Shown: positions 1-7,409 of the stretch, one piece after another | How the letters are laid out: every line of letters starts with the position of its first letter | How positions within the stretch are numbered: position 1 is the stretch's first letter | Assembly: GCA_017883135.1 (NCBI GenBank) | Contig: JADGOE010000025.1 | Location: 1-39,319 of the forward strand | Reading direction: 5' to 3' | Length of the DNA: 39,319 nt | DNA from: Acidimicrobiales bacterium | GTDB lineage: Bacteria; Actinomycetota; Acidimicrobiia; Acidimicrobiales; RAAP-2 | Position numbers and translations under genes: made by a program | The notes under the pieces: generated by a model | The model's database searches: none | What the model saw: the letters and a program-made list of their open reading frames with translations, nothing else | What the model was told of the DNA's origin: nothing

Positions 1-161
1 CGGGGGAGGTAGTTTTCTACTGCCAGTCCGGCGTGGCCGCAGCGCTCGGTGCCCTCGTACTACACCTGCTCGGTCGTGACGATGGCCTTCTCTATGAAGC
101 GTCGATGGCGGAATGGGCCAACCGGGACGACACGCCTTTGGATTGTGATGCTGACGATTGA
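1..161 (+). CDS. Rhodanese-domain sulfurtransferase, C-terminal end only
   Basis: The reading frame is open from the window edge (first full codon at 3) to a TGA at 159-161. The peptide carries the rhodanese active-site loop VVFYCQSGVAAA, in which the Cys would take up sulfur as a persulfide, and the typical closing segment LLYEASMAEWANRDDTPLD. Thiosulfate and 3-mercaptopyruvate sulfurtransferases end with this type of sequence. The 5' part is outside the window, so the choice between the two and the number of rhodanese domains cannot be settled. After the TGA the same frame stays open for 46 more codons to a TAG at 300-302 (see findings). Confidence 0.8.
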   Translation, partial: GEVVFYCQSGVAAALGALVLHLLGRDDGLLYEASMAEWANRDDTPLDCDADD

Positions 162-610
162 GACCCCGCCGAGCCCGCTGCCCGGCTGGAGCCGTTGGAC
201 CAGGACGCTGCCTGCGAGCAGCGTCGGCACGACGAGGAGCCGGCTCAGGCCCTCGACGGGCTGAACCCTGCCGACGTCACTCTGACCGTGATGAGTCAGT
301 AGGGGGAGATGACAGTAGCTCGCCTCCGAACTTCCCTACATAGGAAGAGATGGCTCATCAATCCGGCAGGTGAGGACACCCTGATCGCCGGATGGCTTAC
401 CCACCATGACATTTCCGCCATCTCGTCAGACGCAAGCAGCGGAATCGACAGCCGCTGTGTCAGACTCGGCGCAACCGAACGACAGATTCCGAGCGAGTAC
501 AGATGAGGGGCAGATGCACCGTGAGACGACACAGTTGTTGGAAGCTGGTTTCGGTCCTTGCGATGGCGCCGATGAGATTCGCGCATCGGGTCACTGCTAG
601 CTGAAAGCCC
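162..610. other. Intergenic stretch, no supported gene
   Basis: This stretch lies between the rhodanese end and the repeat protein. Bases 162-302 continue the rhodanese frame past its stop, with a hydrophilic D/E/Q/R-rich translation and GC-rich third positions. Bases 303-610 look less coding: only short open frames without convincing ribosome sites or recognisable sequence are present. No riboswitch, tRNA or terminator was recognised. Confidence 0.4.
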
Positions 611-1996
611 ATGACCAGATCGGTCGTGGGAGTAGCAGCCTCGATGGCAGTGCTGGTCGCAACCGGAACCGTGGGCGCAGCACCGGCTGGTGCGTCCACG
701 ACGGCCCTCGCCCAGCGGGTCATCGCCCTGGCCGGACCAGCCGCTGTCCATGTGACGCCCGACATTGGGACGCCTCGCATTCCCGGGATCCGCGGCATCT
801 CCAAGGTGACCACCGCTTCCGGCAGCGCCACCACCACCGCTGCTGCGGTCTCGACGACCACATCGGGTATCTCCGCCACCTACACCGGCACCACGTTGGT
901 CGTTTACTGGGACACGGGGAATTCGCTAGCCGTGTCGGGTGCTGGACCATTGGCTGTCGGATCGACCGTCGTTAGTGCGGGTCTGGGCCTGGGCCTGGGT
1001 GTGGGCCCGGGAGCAGGCCAGATCGGCACCATCACTATCGGTGGCACTTACGCGTGCGATGCATCCGGTGGACTCGGAGTGGTCTCCATCGACCAACTCG
1101 CCACCGGCCCCATGAATGCTGTGACGTCGCTGTCGCTGCAGTTCGCCTGCCTTTCGATCGTCGCCAACTTCGCCATCATCGGGATGATCGGAGTGAACGT
1201 ATCTCCGGATACGCGCCCTCCTGGCTACAACCTGTTCGAGGGCAGCGGCACCGTCTCGAGCACCTCCTCCATGTCCGGATCCCCGTCCGGAGGGCTCTTC
1301 GGGGCCGACGTCTTCGGTGATCTGACTGGCACTCCGCTCAACCAGCCAGTGGTGGGCATGGCCACGACACCGCTCGACGGGGGCTACTGGCTGGCCGCCA
1401 GCGACGGCGGCATCTTCTGCTTCGGCGATGCCGACTATTACGGATCGACCGGTAACCTCCGGCTCAACAAGCCGGTGGTGGGCATGGCCGCCACTCCCGA
1501 CGGCAAGGGCTACTGGTTGGTCGCCTCGGACGGCGGGATGTTCTCGTATGGAGACGCACAATTCTTCGGTTCGACGGGCAACCTGCAACTGAACCGACCC
1601 GTCGTGGCGATGGCCGCCACTCCCGACGGCAACGGTTATTGGTTGGTGGCCGCTGACGGCGGGGTCTTCTCCTTCGGCGACGCCCGGTTCCACGGATCGA
1701 CCGGCTCGGTCCGGCTCAATCAGGCCATCGTGGGCATCGCCCCGACGCCGAGCGGCAACGGTTATTGGTTGGTGGCCGCTGACGGCGGGATCTTCGCCTT
1801 CGGAGATGCCGCGTTCTACGGTTCGGCCGGATCTATCCAGCTGAACAGTCCCGTCGTGGGCATGACGGCCACGCCGAGCGGTAACGGCTATTGGATCACC
1901 GCAGCCGACGGCGGTGTCTTCTCTTATGGCGATGCGCCCTTCGGTGGGAGTCTGGGGGACACGGGAGTCAGTGACGTGGTCGGCATCACCCGCTAA
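611..1996 (+). CDS. Secreted protein with five 42-residue GYWL/DGG repeats
   Basis: This 461-residue protein starts with a signal peptide (residues 1 to about 29: positively charged start, VAASMAVLVATGTVGA core, small residues before the likely AGA-S cleavage). Residues about 30-240 are rich in Ala, Gly, Ser and Thr with no recognised domain. The rest is five tandem units of exactly 42 residues with the core GYWLVAADGG(I/V)F(A/S)FGDA.FYGSTG followed by LN.PVVGMA.TP. Such repeats are frequent in exported Acidimicrobiia proteins and probably form a beta-propeller-like structure, possibly for adhesion or carbohydrate binding; the role is unknown. A TGA at 602-604 in frame just upstream fixes ATG 611 as the first possible start. 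No strong Shine-Dalgarno is visible. Confidence 0.8.
   Translation: MTRSVVGVAASMAVLVATGTVGAAPAGASTTALAQRVIALAGPAAVHVTPDIGTPRIPGIRGISKVTTASGSATTTAAAVSTTTSGISATYTGTTLVVYWDTGNSLAVSGAGPLAVGSTVVSAGLGLGLGVGPGAGQIGTITIGGTYACDASGGLGVVSIDQLATGPMNAVTSLSLQFACLSIVANFAIIGMIGVNVSPDTRPPGYNLFEGSGTVSSTSSMSGSPSGGLFGADVFGDLTGTPLNQPVVGMATTPLDGGYWLAASDGGIFCFGDADYYGSTGNLRLNKPVVGMAATPDGKGYWLVASDGGMFSYGDAQFFGSTGNLQLNRPVVAMAATPDGNGYWLVAADGGVFSFGDARFHGSTGSVRLNQAIVGIAPTPSGNGYWLVAADGGIFAFGDAAFYGSAGSIQLNSPVVGMTATPSGNGYWITAADGGVFSYGDAPFGGSLGDTGVSDVVGITR
1333..1962 (+). repeat. Five tandem 126-bp coding repeats
   Basis: The GYW codons recur near 1382, 1508, 1634, 1760 and 1886, a spacing of 126 bp, which matches the 42-residue protein unit. 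Units 3 and 4 are nearly identical at DNA level over the GYWLVAADGG core (around 1631-1660 and 1757-1786), which suggests recent unit duplication or gene conversion. Confidence 0.8.
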
Positions 1997-2080
1997 CCTA
2001 CGAACCAGCAGAACATCCTCCGGAACCAGCTCCTACCCGGTGATTAGGGATACCACACCTGTCCGGCTGGCGATTCTGCC

Positions 2081-2158
2081 CTAGCCGAAACAGAACTCAT
2101 TGCCCTCGGGGTCCAGTACTACGGTCCAGCTCGCGGCCGCCATCTCCGTGCGCCCCAT
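2081..2158 (-). pseudogene. Remnant of a VOC/glyoxalase-like protein C-terminus
   Basis: On the minus strand, ending with TAG at 2081-2083, a short frame reads ...SWTVVLDPEGNEFCFG. DPEGNEFC is the characteristic last strand of many actinobacterial VOC-superfamily (Glyoxalase_6 type) proteins, where the Glu is a metal or substrate ligand. Only about 25 codons are recognisable. Upstream, the frame runs into the 3' end of the aldo/keto reductase gene and loses any similarity. It is best read as the tail of a truncated gene and not as a functional small protein. Confidence 0.6.
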
Positions 2159-2163
2159 TGCAG

Positions 2164-3198
2164 TCAGTCCCTGTGGGGACGACGACGTCGCCAGGCCTGG
2201 GTGATCGAGGGCGGGTCATAGCCGGCATCCTCGGTGAGAAGGTTCTGTCCGGGGGGCACGATCTCGTCGATCTGGTCCAGGACCTCGGCGTCGAGGGTCA
2301 CGTCCGCCGCCCCGATCTGGCTCTCGAAGTGTTCCATGGTGCGGGGCCCGATGATCGCCGACGTCACTGCCGGATGGTTGATGACGAACGCCAGTGCCAG
2401 GTGGATCAACGTGATCCCGGCCTTGTCAGCCACGTTGGCCAAGGCATCGGCGGCGTCGAGCTTGGCCTGGTTGCCGGGCTTGGAAAGGTCGTAGCGGTCG
2501 GGCAGTAACGCCGACCGGTGGCTGCCGAGCTCGCTGCCGTCCTTGCGCCACTTGCCCGACAGCCATCCGCCGGCCAGCGGGCTCCAAGTGATGACGCCCA
2601 TGCCGTACTTGTCGCAGATGGGCAGGATTTCGGTCTCGACGCCGCGGGCCAACAACGAGTAGGGCGGCTGTTCGCAGACAAACCGCTCCCGTTGCCGCCG
2701 CTCAGCCGTCCATTGGGCCTCGACGATCGACGAGGCCGGAAACGTCGAAGACCCGGCGTAGCGCACCTTGCCCTGGCGGATCAGGTCGGTCAGGCCGGCC
2801 AGGGTCTCGTCGACGTCCACCTCGGGATCGGGCCGGTGGATCTGGTACAGGTCGATGTAGTCAGTGCCGAGGCGGCGCAAACTGTTCTCACACTCCTGGA
2901 TGATCCATCGCCGGGAGTTCCCCTGCTCATTGGGATCGGAGCTCATCGCCCCGTGGACCTTGGTGGCCAGGATGACTTTGTCCCGTCGGCCAGCCAGGGC
3001 CTTGCCGACTATCCCCTCCGATTCGCCGGCCGCGTACATGTCCGCGGTATCGATGAAGTTGATGCCCGCGTCGAGGGCGGCGTGGATGATCCGGATCGAG
3101 TCCTCGTGATCGGTGTTGCCCCACGCCCCGAACATCATGGTCCCGAGGCACAGCGGGCTCACCTTGATCCCGGTCGAACCGAGGTTGCGGTACTTCAT
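2164..3198 (-). CDS. Aldo/keto reductase
   Basis: This is a 344-residue NADPH-dependent oxidoreductase of the AKR superfamily, the usual length for a single TIM barrel. The catalytic tetrad is in place: Asp50 (NFIDTADMY), Tyr55, Lys80 (VILATKVHG) and His121 (LYQIHRPD). The N-terminus MKYRNLGSTGIKVSPLCLGT is typical. A strong ribosome site GGGAGGA (3207-3213) lies 8 nt before the ATG. The substrate cannot be inferred. Remnants of two other genes flank it on both sides, so it may have been inserted or been part of a local rearrangement. Confidence 0.92.
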   Translation of the reverse strand: MKYRNLGSTGIKVSPLCLGTMMFGAWGNTDHEDSIRIIHAALDAGINFIDTADMYAAGESEGIVGKALAGRRDKVILATKVHGAMSSDPNEQGNSRRWIIQECENSLRRLGTDYIDLYQIHRPDPEVDVDETLAGLTDLIRQGKVRYAGSSTFPASSIVEAQWTAERRQRERFVCEQPPYSLLARGVETEILPICDKYGMGVITWSPLAGGWLSGKWRKDGSELGSHRSALLPDRYDLSKPGNQAKLDAADALANVADKAGITLIHLALAFVINHPAVTSAIIGPRTMEHFESQIGAADVTLDAEVLDQIDEIVPPGQNLLTEDAGYDPPSITQAWRRRRPHRD

Positions 3199-3206
3199 CG
3201 AATCGT

Positions 3207-3213
3207 TCCTCCC
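3207..3213 (-). promoter_or_regulatory. Shine-Dalgarno of the aldo/keto reductase
   Basis: GGGAGGA read on the minus strand, 8 nt before ATG 3198. It supports that start and contrasts with the many leaderless-type starts nearby. Confidence 0.7.
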
Positions 3214-3315
3214 AGTGGCGTGGCTTGCCCACCGAGGACCCTATCTGTCATCACGGGAAGTCATCCACACGCCCGGAAGTGCCGGTCGGGGGGAGCCGCA
3301 AAGGGGTCTGATTAA

Positions 3316-3504
3316 CGACTTGCGGGCAACCTGGCCCGCCTCTGCGGTCATCACCACTACCTGAGGACCCACAAGGGGTTCCATCTCGGCGGTGGACCAG
3401 GTCGCTGGACCTGGACTCCACCCAGCAGGTCGACGCGACCGCCACTGCCATTCTCGGAACCAGCCAACTGCTCGGATCCACCGCTCTTCAGCACCGAGGA
3501 GTGA
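3316..3504 (+). pseudogene. C-terminal remnant of an HNH endonuclease (13E12/DUF222 type)
   Basis: The frame 3316-3504 translates to RLAGNLARLCGHHHYLRTHK, then GFHLGGGPGRWTWTPP and a Pro/Ser-rich tail ending in TGA. NLxxLCxxHHxxxTHxGF followed by a W.W..P segment is the hallmark end of the HNH nuclease domain in actinobacterial 13E12-repeat/DUF222 proteins. A TAA at 3313-3315 closes the frame immediately upstream and the catalytic first half of the HNH motif is missing, so the gene is broken. It fills most of the otherwise geneless space between the aldo/keto reductase and the Lgt-like gene. Confidence 0.72.
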
Positions 3505-3660
3505 GCCCGATTCGAGGCCACCTGGGTAGGGGTCGGAGGCGCGTGGTCACCGGTCGGACCGGTACGCCTCGAATGCTTGGTCTTTGTAGCCAGCCCCGCA
3601 TCCAGAATGGCGCTGCCGACCCCTCTCTTGGGTCGACTCGCCGGACTCGAACTACTCGAA

Positions 3661-4749
3661 CTACTCGGGCGATTCGGCCTGACCCGTCGGCACTCCCGAC
3701 CCGACCTCGATCGGTCTGACAGCGCCTCCAAGCGATGTCGTCCGGTCGCTGTCGCCTTCGCCTTCGTTCTCGCCTTCGCCTTCGCCTTTGCCTTCGTTCT
3801 CGACCTCGCCACGATGCCAACGCTGGAGCGGACCGACACGCGAGATCAACAGGATCGCGCCCACGACCGCCAGCGCGATCCCAGCACCTTGGACCAGAAG
3901 GGACCCGAGGTGCCCGTCCTCACCGAGCCACAGGTGCTCGTCGAGGAAGCGTTCGATGCCCCAGAGCACCATACCCACGCCGAGGACGATCCCCGATGGA
4001 GGAAGGACACGTGCCGGTGGGGAAGCCGATGGAGCCGGTGGCACCGAGGTAGCCGGCAGAACCGGGTCGTCGTCCTCTGCATCCAGGAGGTCCGAATTCT
4101 CGTGTGCGCGTGCCTCGGCGGGACTCGCGGGGGTCTCGACGAGCGCAGGGACAGCCTCAACCGGCACCGGGGCGATATTGCGCAGCCAGCGTTCGACCAG
4201 AAGCAGCATTCCGAAGATGGCAAGGTCCTCGATGGACTGGAGTATGGGCACCGGAAGGCGCTTACCGACCTGTCCGGCGTAGTACATGCCGAACCATTGA
4301 TTGGTCGGATGGCCACCGCCGGCCACCATCAGCTGGGGGCCCAGCAGCCGGCCGATGCCCCAGCAGGCCATCAGCACCGGAGCCATCAGATCGGCGAAGC
4401 GCATCGTCGGCAGTTGGGGACACCGGCGCCGTGAGCTCACTACGGCGACCGGCACGGCGAAGAGGAGACCGCCGAACGAGGAGAGCCCTCCCTGCCAGAT
4501 GGCGAAGACCTGTGTCGGATAGTGCGAGTAGTAGGAGAGATTGGAGACCACGTGAAGCGCCCGGGCCCCGACGATCGCCGCCAGAATGACCCAGAGGAAC
4601 ATGCCGGTCACCCACTGCCACGGATAGCCGGCATTGCGCAACCGGCGCTCGGTGTAACGCAGGCCGAACCAGAAGGTCAGGGCCAACCCGATCCCGTAGG
4701 TGTGTACCTCGAGGAACCAGATGTGGAACGCGACGGGAATCGGTCTCAT
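3661..4749 (-). CDS. Divergent prolipoprotein diacylglyceryl transferase-like membrane protein
   Basis: This 362-residue polytopic membrane protein resembles Lgt, which transfers diacylglycerol from phosphatidylglycerol to the lipobox Cys. Lgt-like features are HTYGIGLALTFWFG near the N-terminus, VGARALHVV (about 60-68) and IWQGGLSSFGGLL (about 84-96), with hydrophobic segments continuing to about residue 180 and again at about 250-310. Key differences are Phe92 where Lgt has an essential His (GG.S.HGG), and GRLLGPQLMVAGGG (from Arg134) where the Lgt signature GRxGNFxNxExxG is expected. Between the membrane blocks is a Pro/Ala/Glu-rich linker. The C-terminus is a GEGEGENEGEG tail encoded by 6-bp repeats. 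It may be a functional variant or a paralogue with another role. Confidence 0.7.
   Translation of the reverse strand: MRPIPVAFHIWFLEVHTYGIGLALTFWFGLRYTERRLRNAGYPWQWVTGMFLWVILAAIVGARALHVVSNLSYYSHYPTQVFAIWQGGLSSFGGLLFAVPVAVVSSRRRCPQLPTMRFADLMAPVLMACWGIGRLLGPQLMVAGGGHPTNQWFGMYYAGQVGKRLPVPILQSIEDLAIFGMLLLVERWLRNIAPVPVEAVPALVETPASPAEARAHENSDLLDAEDDDPVLPATSVPPAPSASPPARVLPPSGIVLGVGMVLWGIERFLDEHLWLGEDGHLGSLLVQGAGIALAVVGAILLISRVGPLQRWHRGEVENEGKGEGEGENEGEGDSDRTTSLGGAVRPIEVGSGVPTGQAESPE
3751..3803. repeat. Imperfect hexanucleotide repeats in the Lgt-like tail
   Basis: Repeated CGCCTT/CGTTCT units on the plus strand encode the alternating Gly-Glu-Asn tail of the Lgt-like protein on the minus strand. Slippage in this tract would change tail length in steps of two residues without a frameshift. 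Confidence 0.6.
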
Positions 4750-5000
4750 GGAGAAGGGGGGCTCATGGTCAATGGGCGTCTGATCAGCGACGCAACCGAC
4801 GCCCCCCTAGTATGCCCCAGGTGCCCAGTAGGGTGACACCGGGCGCAGGCAGCGGAGTCAGCGGCATGGGCCCGCCGGTAACCAGGCCACTTGCCGGCGC
4901 CGACCAGACACCGACCGCCGGCGACCGACCACCGGCGCAGGAGGCTGGTCACCAAGCGGTGGCCGGTCGGGGGCACACCGCAGATCACGAATCAAGACAT

Positions 5001-5006
5001 GGGGGA
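5001..5006 (+). promoter_or_regulatory. Shine-Dalgarno deciding the SDR start
   Basis: GGGGGA ends 4 nt before ATG 5011. An in-frame ATG at 4999 sits on top of this site, so 5011 is the better start. The upstream stretch 4750-5000 is GC-rich and holds no recognisable gene or clear promoter. Confidence 0.5.
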
Positions 5007-5010
5007 ACCA

Positions 5011-5808
5011 ATGGGATCGCTTTCGGGGAAAGTAGCCGTCGTTACCGGCGGAGGGTCAGGGATCGGTCTGGCTACCGCCACCCGTTTGGCCGAGGCCGGG
5101 GTGTCGGTAGCCGTCGTCGACCTCGACGGCTCATCGGCCGAACGGGCCGCCGGCGAAGTCGGTGGCCTGGCCCTCCAGGCCGATGTCGGAAAGTCCGAGG
5201 AGTGGCCGGGCATCGTGGATGCGGTGATCGCCCGCTTCGGCGGTATCGACCTCGCCCACCTGAATGCCGGGGTGACGACGGGTGAAGCGGACATCACCAA
5301 GGTCACCGACGAGATCTACCGGCGGGCGGTGGGGGTCAATGTCGACGGGGTCTTCTTCGGCATCCGGGCGCTTGTGCCAGCGCTGTCGGCGGGTGGGGGC
5401 GGTGCCATCGTCGCCACCGCGTCCCTGGCCGGCCTGATCGGTTTCTCGCCCGATCCCATCTACTGCCTCACCAAGCATGCAGTCGTCGGACTGGTGCGGT
5501 CTCTCGGACCCCAGCTGGCCGAGCGTCACATCACGATCAACGCGGTGTGCCCGAGCATTGTGGACACGCCGTTGATCGACGAGATGCGAGAAGTGCTGGA
5601 AGGAAGCGGGTTTCCCCTCATCGACGTATCGGCAGTGTCCGAGGCAGTGTTCGATCGCCTTGCGGGTGAAGAGACTGGTGAGGCGATGGTCATCCAGGCC
5701 GGCCGCGAGGCCCTGTCGTTCCGTTTCGCCCGCCCCCCTGGTCCCCGGGCCGGCGGGGTGGTGGGACAGATGCCACCTGGAGAGTTCGCGGCCCACGATC
5801 AGGTCTGA
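5011..5808 (+). CDS. Short-chain dehydrogenase/reductase (SDR)
   Basis: This 265-residue classical SDR has the NAD(P)-binding TGGGSGIG at residues 12-19, the NAG motif (LNAG, about 84-87), the structural Asn110, and the catalytic Ser138-Tyr151-Lys155 set (ATASLAG... IYCLTK). Asp37 at the end of strand beta-2 (VVDLDG) suggests a preference for NAD over NADP. The last 25 residues are Pro/Gly-rich and not conserved SDR sequence. It stands alone: the gene upstream is divergent and the one downstream is convergent. Substrate unknown. Confidence 0.88.
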   Translation: MGSLSGKVAVVTGGGSGIGLATATRLAEAGVSVAVVDLDGSSAERAAGEVGGLALQADVGKSEEWPGIVDAVIARFGGIDLAHLNAGVTTGEADITKVTDEIYRRAVGVNVDGVFFGIRALVPALSAGGGGAIVATASLAGLIGFSPDPIYCLTKHAVVGLVRSLGPQLAERHITINAVCPSIVDTPLIDEMREVLEGSGFPLIDVSAVSEAVFDRLAGEETGEAMVIQAGREALSFRFARPPGPRAGGVVGQMPPGEFAAHDQV

Positions 5809-5930
5809 GCGCGGGCCGGTCAGTCGACGACGCCCGACCTATGGAGGGTCACTTCGGTGGGTGCGGCCGACGCCGCTGTGTCGACCGGCGCCGCCGGGCA
5901 GAGGGAGGGAGCGATCGTCGGGAGAGTATC

Positions 5931-5957
5931 GACCCGTCCGACCCGTCCGACCCGTCA
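5931..5957. repeat. Three tandem 9-bp units
   Basis: GACCCGTCC, GACCCGTCC, GACCCGTCA follow each other in the 189-bp gap between two convergent genes. Nothing else was recognised in 5809-5997. Confidence 0.8.
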
Positions 5958-5997
5958 GCAACCGCCAGCAAGCAGCCGACCCCTGCGACAGGCGCAG

Positions 5998-7218
5998 TTA
6001 GCCGACCCGGCCGACCCCGACGAAGCCACCATCGGTGCGCACCCCTGTGATGTGCACCGTGGCCCCGGTGTACGGCGCCTCGATCATCGAGCCGCCTCCG
6101 ACGTACATGGCCACGTGATCCGAACCACCCGGACCGTAGAAGAGGAGGTCACCGGGCTGGATGTCGGCGAGCGGGATATGGGTGGTGTCGTTGTACTGGG
6201 CTCCCGAGAAGTGGGGGAGGCTGATGCCGACCTGGGCATAGGCCCATGCGACAAGTCCGGAGCAGTCGAAGCCGGCGGGGGACGAGCCACCCCACACATA
6301 GGGAACGCCGACCTGGGACTCCGCAGCCTGCACCGCGCCGGCGGCGCCGGCTGCCAGGGGCGGGGGAGGAGCGGTCGGAACGGACGGAGCCGAGCCGCCA
6401 CTGCTGGAGCTGCCACCGCTGCTCGTGCGAATGGCGGTGGTCTGGGCGGCTGCCTGGGCCTGTGCAGCCTGGGCGGCGGCGACCTTGTCATTGAACGCCT
6501 TCGCTGCTGCGGCTTTCGCTGCGGCTGCATCTGCTGCCTGCTGCTGCTGGACCAACGATTGGATGTTGGCGTTGACGCTGTTCAACGTGCCCTGGTACTG
6601 GCTGGCCAGGGCCGAGGCCTGGTTCTCCGCACCGGCCAAAGTGGCTCTGGTGGCCGTGGCCTGTGCCTGCTGTTGCTGCAGGGCGGTCTGCGTGGCCTGC
6701 AGCTGCACCTGGGCCGTGTGCAGGTGAGCGATAGTGGTCGTGACGTTGCCGGTGGCGATCGACGAGTACTCGGAGCGGATGCCGCTGGTATTGACGTTCG
6801 ACGTGAACATCTGGGTCACCTGGCTGCTGGTGCCGCTGCTGGTGTAGTCGCTGATGGCCTGGGACCGCAGCTGGGACTGGTCCTTGGTCACCGTCGCCTG
6901 GTCCTTGGCCATCTGGCTCTGGCTGGCGGCGATCTGGCCCTTCAGCTGAGCGAGCTGATAGTCGGCCGCCGTGACCTGTCCGGTCAGGGTTTGCCGCTGT
7001 GCGTCGATTGCCTGGATCTTGGAGGTGATCGCGGCAGCCTGCGCCTTGGCATCAGAGATTTGATCGGCCGCGGCCGGCACGGAAGTGGAAATCGCGGCCG
7101 AGGTAGCACCCAATGTCGAGGCCAGTACCACCAATGCAAGTGCCCGTCTGCGAGGCTTCCTACGGGCGGTTCGGCAGGTACCTGGCTCGGACGTCGAGTA
7201 GAGCTCGGCGTGAGTCAT
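5998..7218 (-). CDS. Secreted NlpC/P60 peptidoglycan endopeptidase with coiled coil
   Basis: This 406-residue exported cell-wall hydrolase resembles RipA/CwlO-type proteins, which cut stem peptides. A charged n-region (RRKPRRR) and a hydrophobic core ending near AAA-D about residue 52 make the signal peptide. Residues about 53-260 are Gln/Ala-rich heptad sequence, a long coiled coil that typically anchors or autoinhibits such enzymes. A Ser/Gly/Pro linker follows, then the NlpC/P60 domain from about 293 to the end, with catalytic Cys319 in FDCSGLV and His368 in SDHVAMYVG. A third residue would lie near MIEAPYTG. The gene is convergent with the SDR and divergent from the dienelactone hydrolase. 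Confidence 0.9.
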   Translation of the reverse strand: MTHAELYSTSEPGTCRTARRKPRRRALALVVLASTLGATSAAISTSVPAAADQISDAKAQAAAITSKIQAIDAQRQTLTGQVTAADYQLAQLKGQIAASQSQMAKDQATVTKDQSQLRSQAISDYTSSGTSSQVTQMFTSNVNTSGIRSEYSSIATGNVTTTIAHLHTAQVQLQATQTALQQQQAQATATRATLAGAENQASALASQYQGTLNSVNANIQSLVQQQQAADAAAAKAAAAKAFNDKVAAAQAAQAQAAAQTTAIRTSSGGSSSSGGSAPSVPTAPPPPLAAGAAGAVQAAESQVGVPYVWGGSSPAGFDCSGLVAWAYAQVGISLPHFSGAQYNDTTHIPLADIQPGDLLFYGPGGSDHVAMYVGGGSMIEAPYTGATVHITGVRTDGGFVGVGRVG

Positions 7219-7409
7219 ATGTGCATAGTTTCTAGTCCAACCAGGTGCCGATCACAAGGACACTCCCCCCTGGAACACCTCTGACCTGGATGTTCGTCCC
7301 CGAAAATCACCTCGGAACTCTGGCACATCGGCGCCACCCGGCGACGCCACGGACCTTGGGAACGCCACGCGGGTCTCCGCCCGACGGTGGCAGGGTAAGG
7401 TCGGTGCCC

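Noticed and set aside
309-506. A 65-codon open frame starting at ATG 309
   Set aside because: The GGGGGA upstream is too close to the ATG, the translation matches nothing I know, and it overlaps competing frames.
3285-3345. Possible structured RNA: hairpin GCGGGC-AACCTG-GCCCGC enclosed by CCGCA/TGCGG
   Set aside because: The bases belong to a recognisable HNH protein remnant and no known riboswitch consensus fits.
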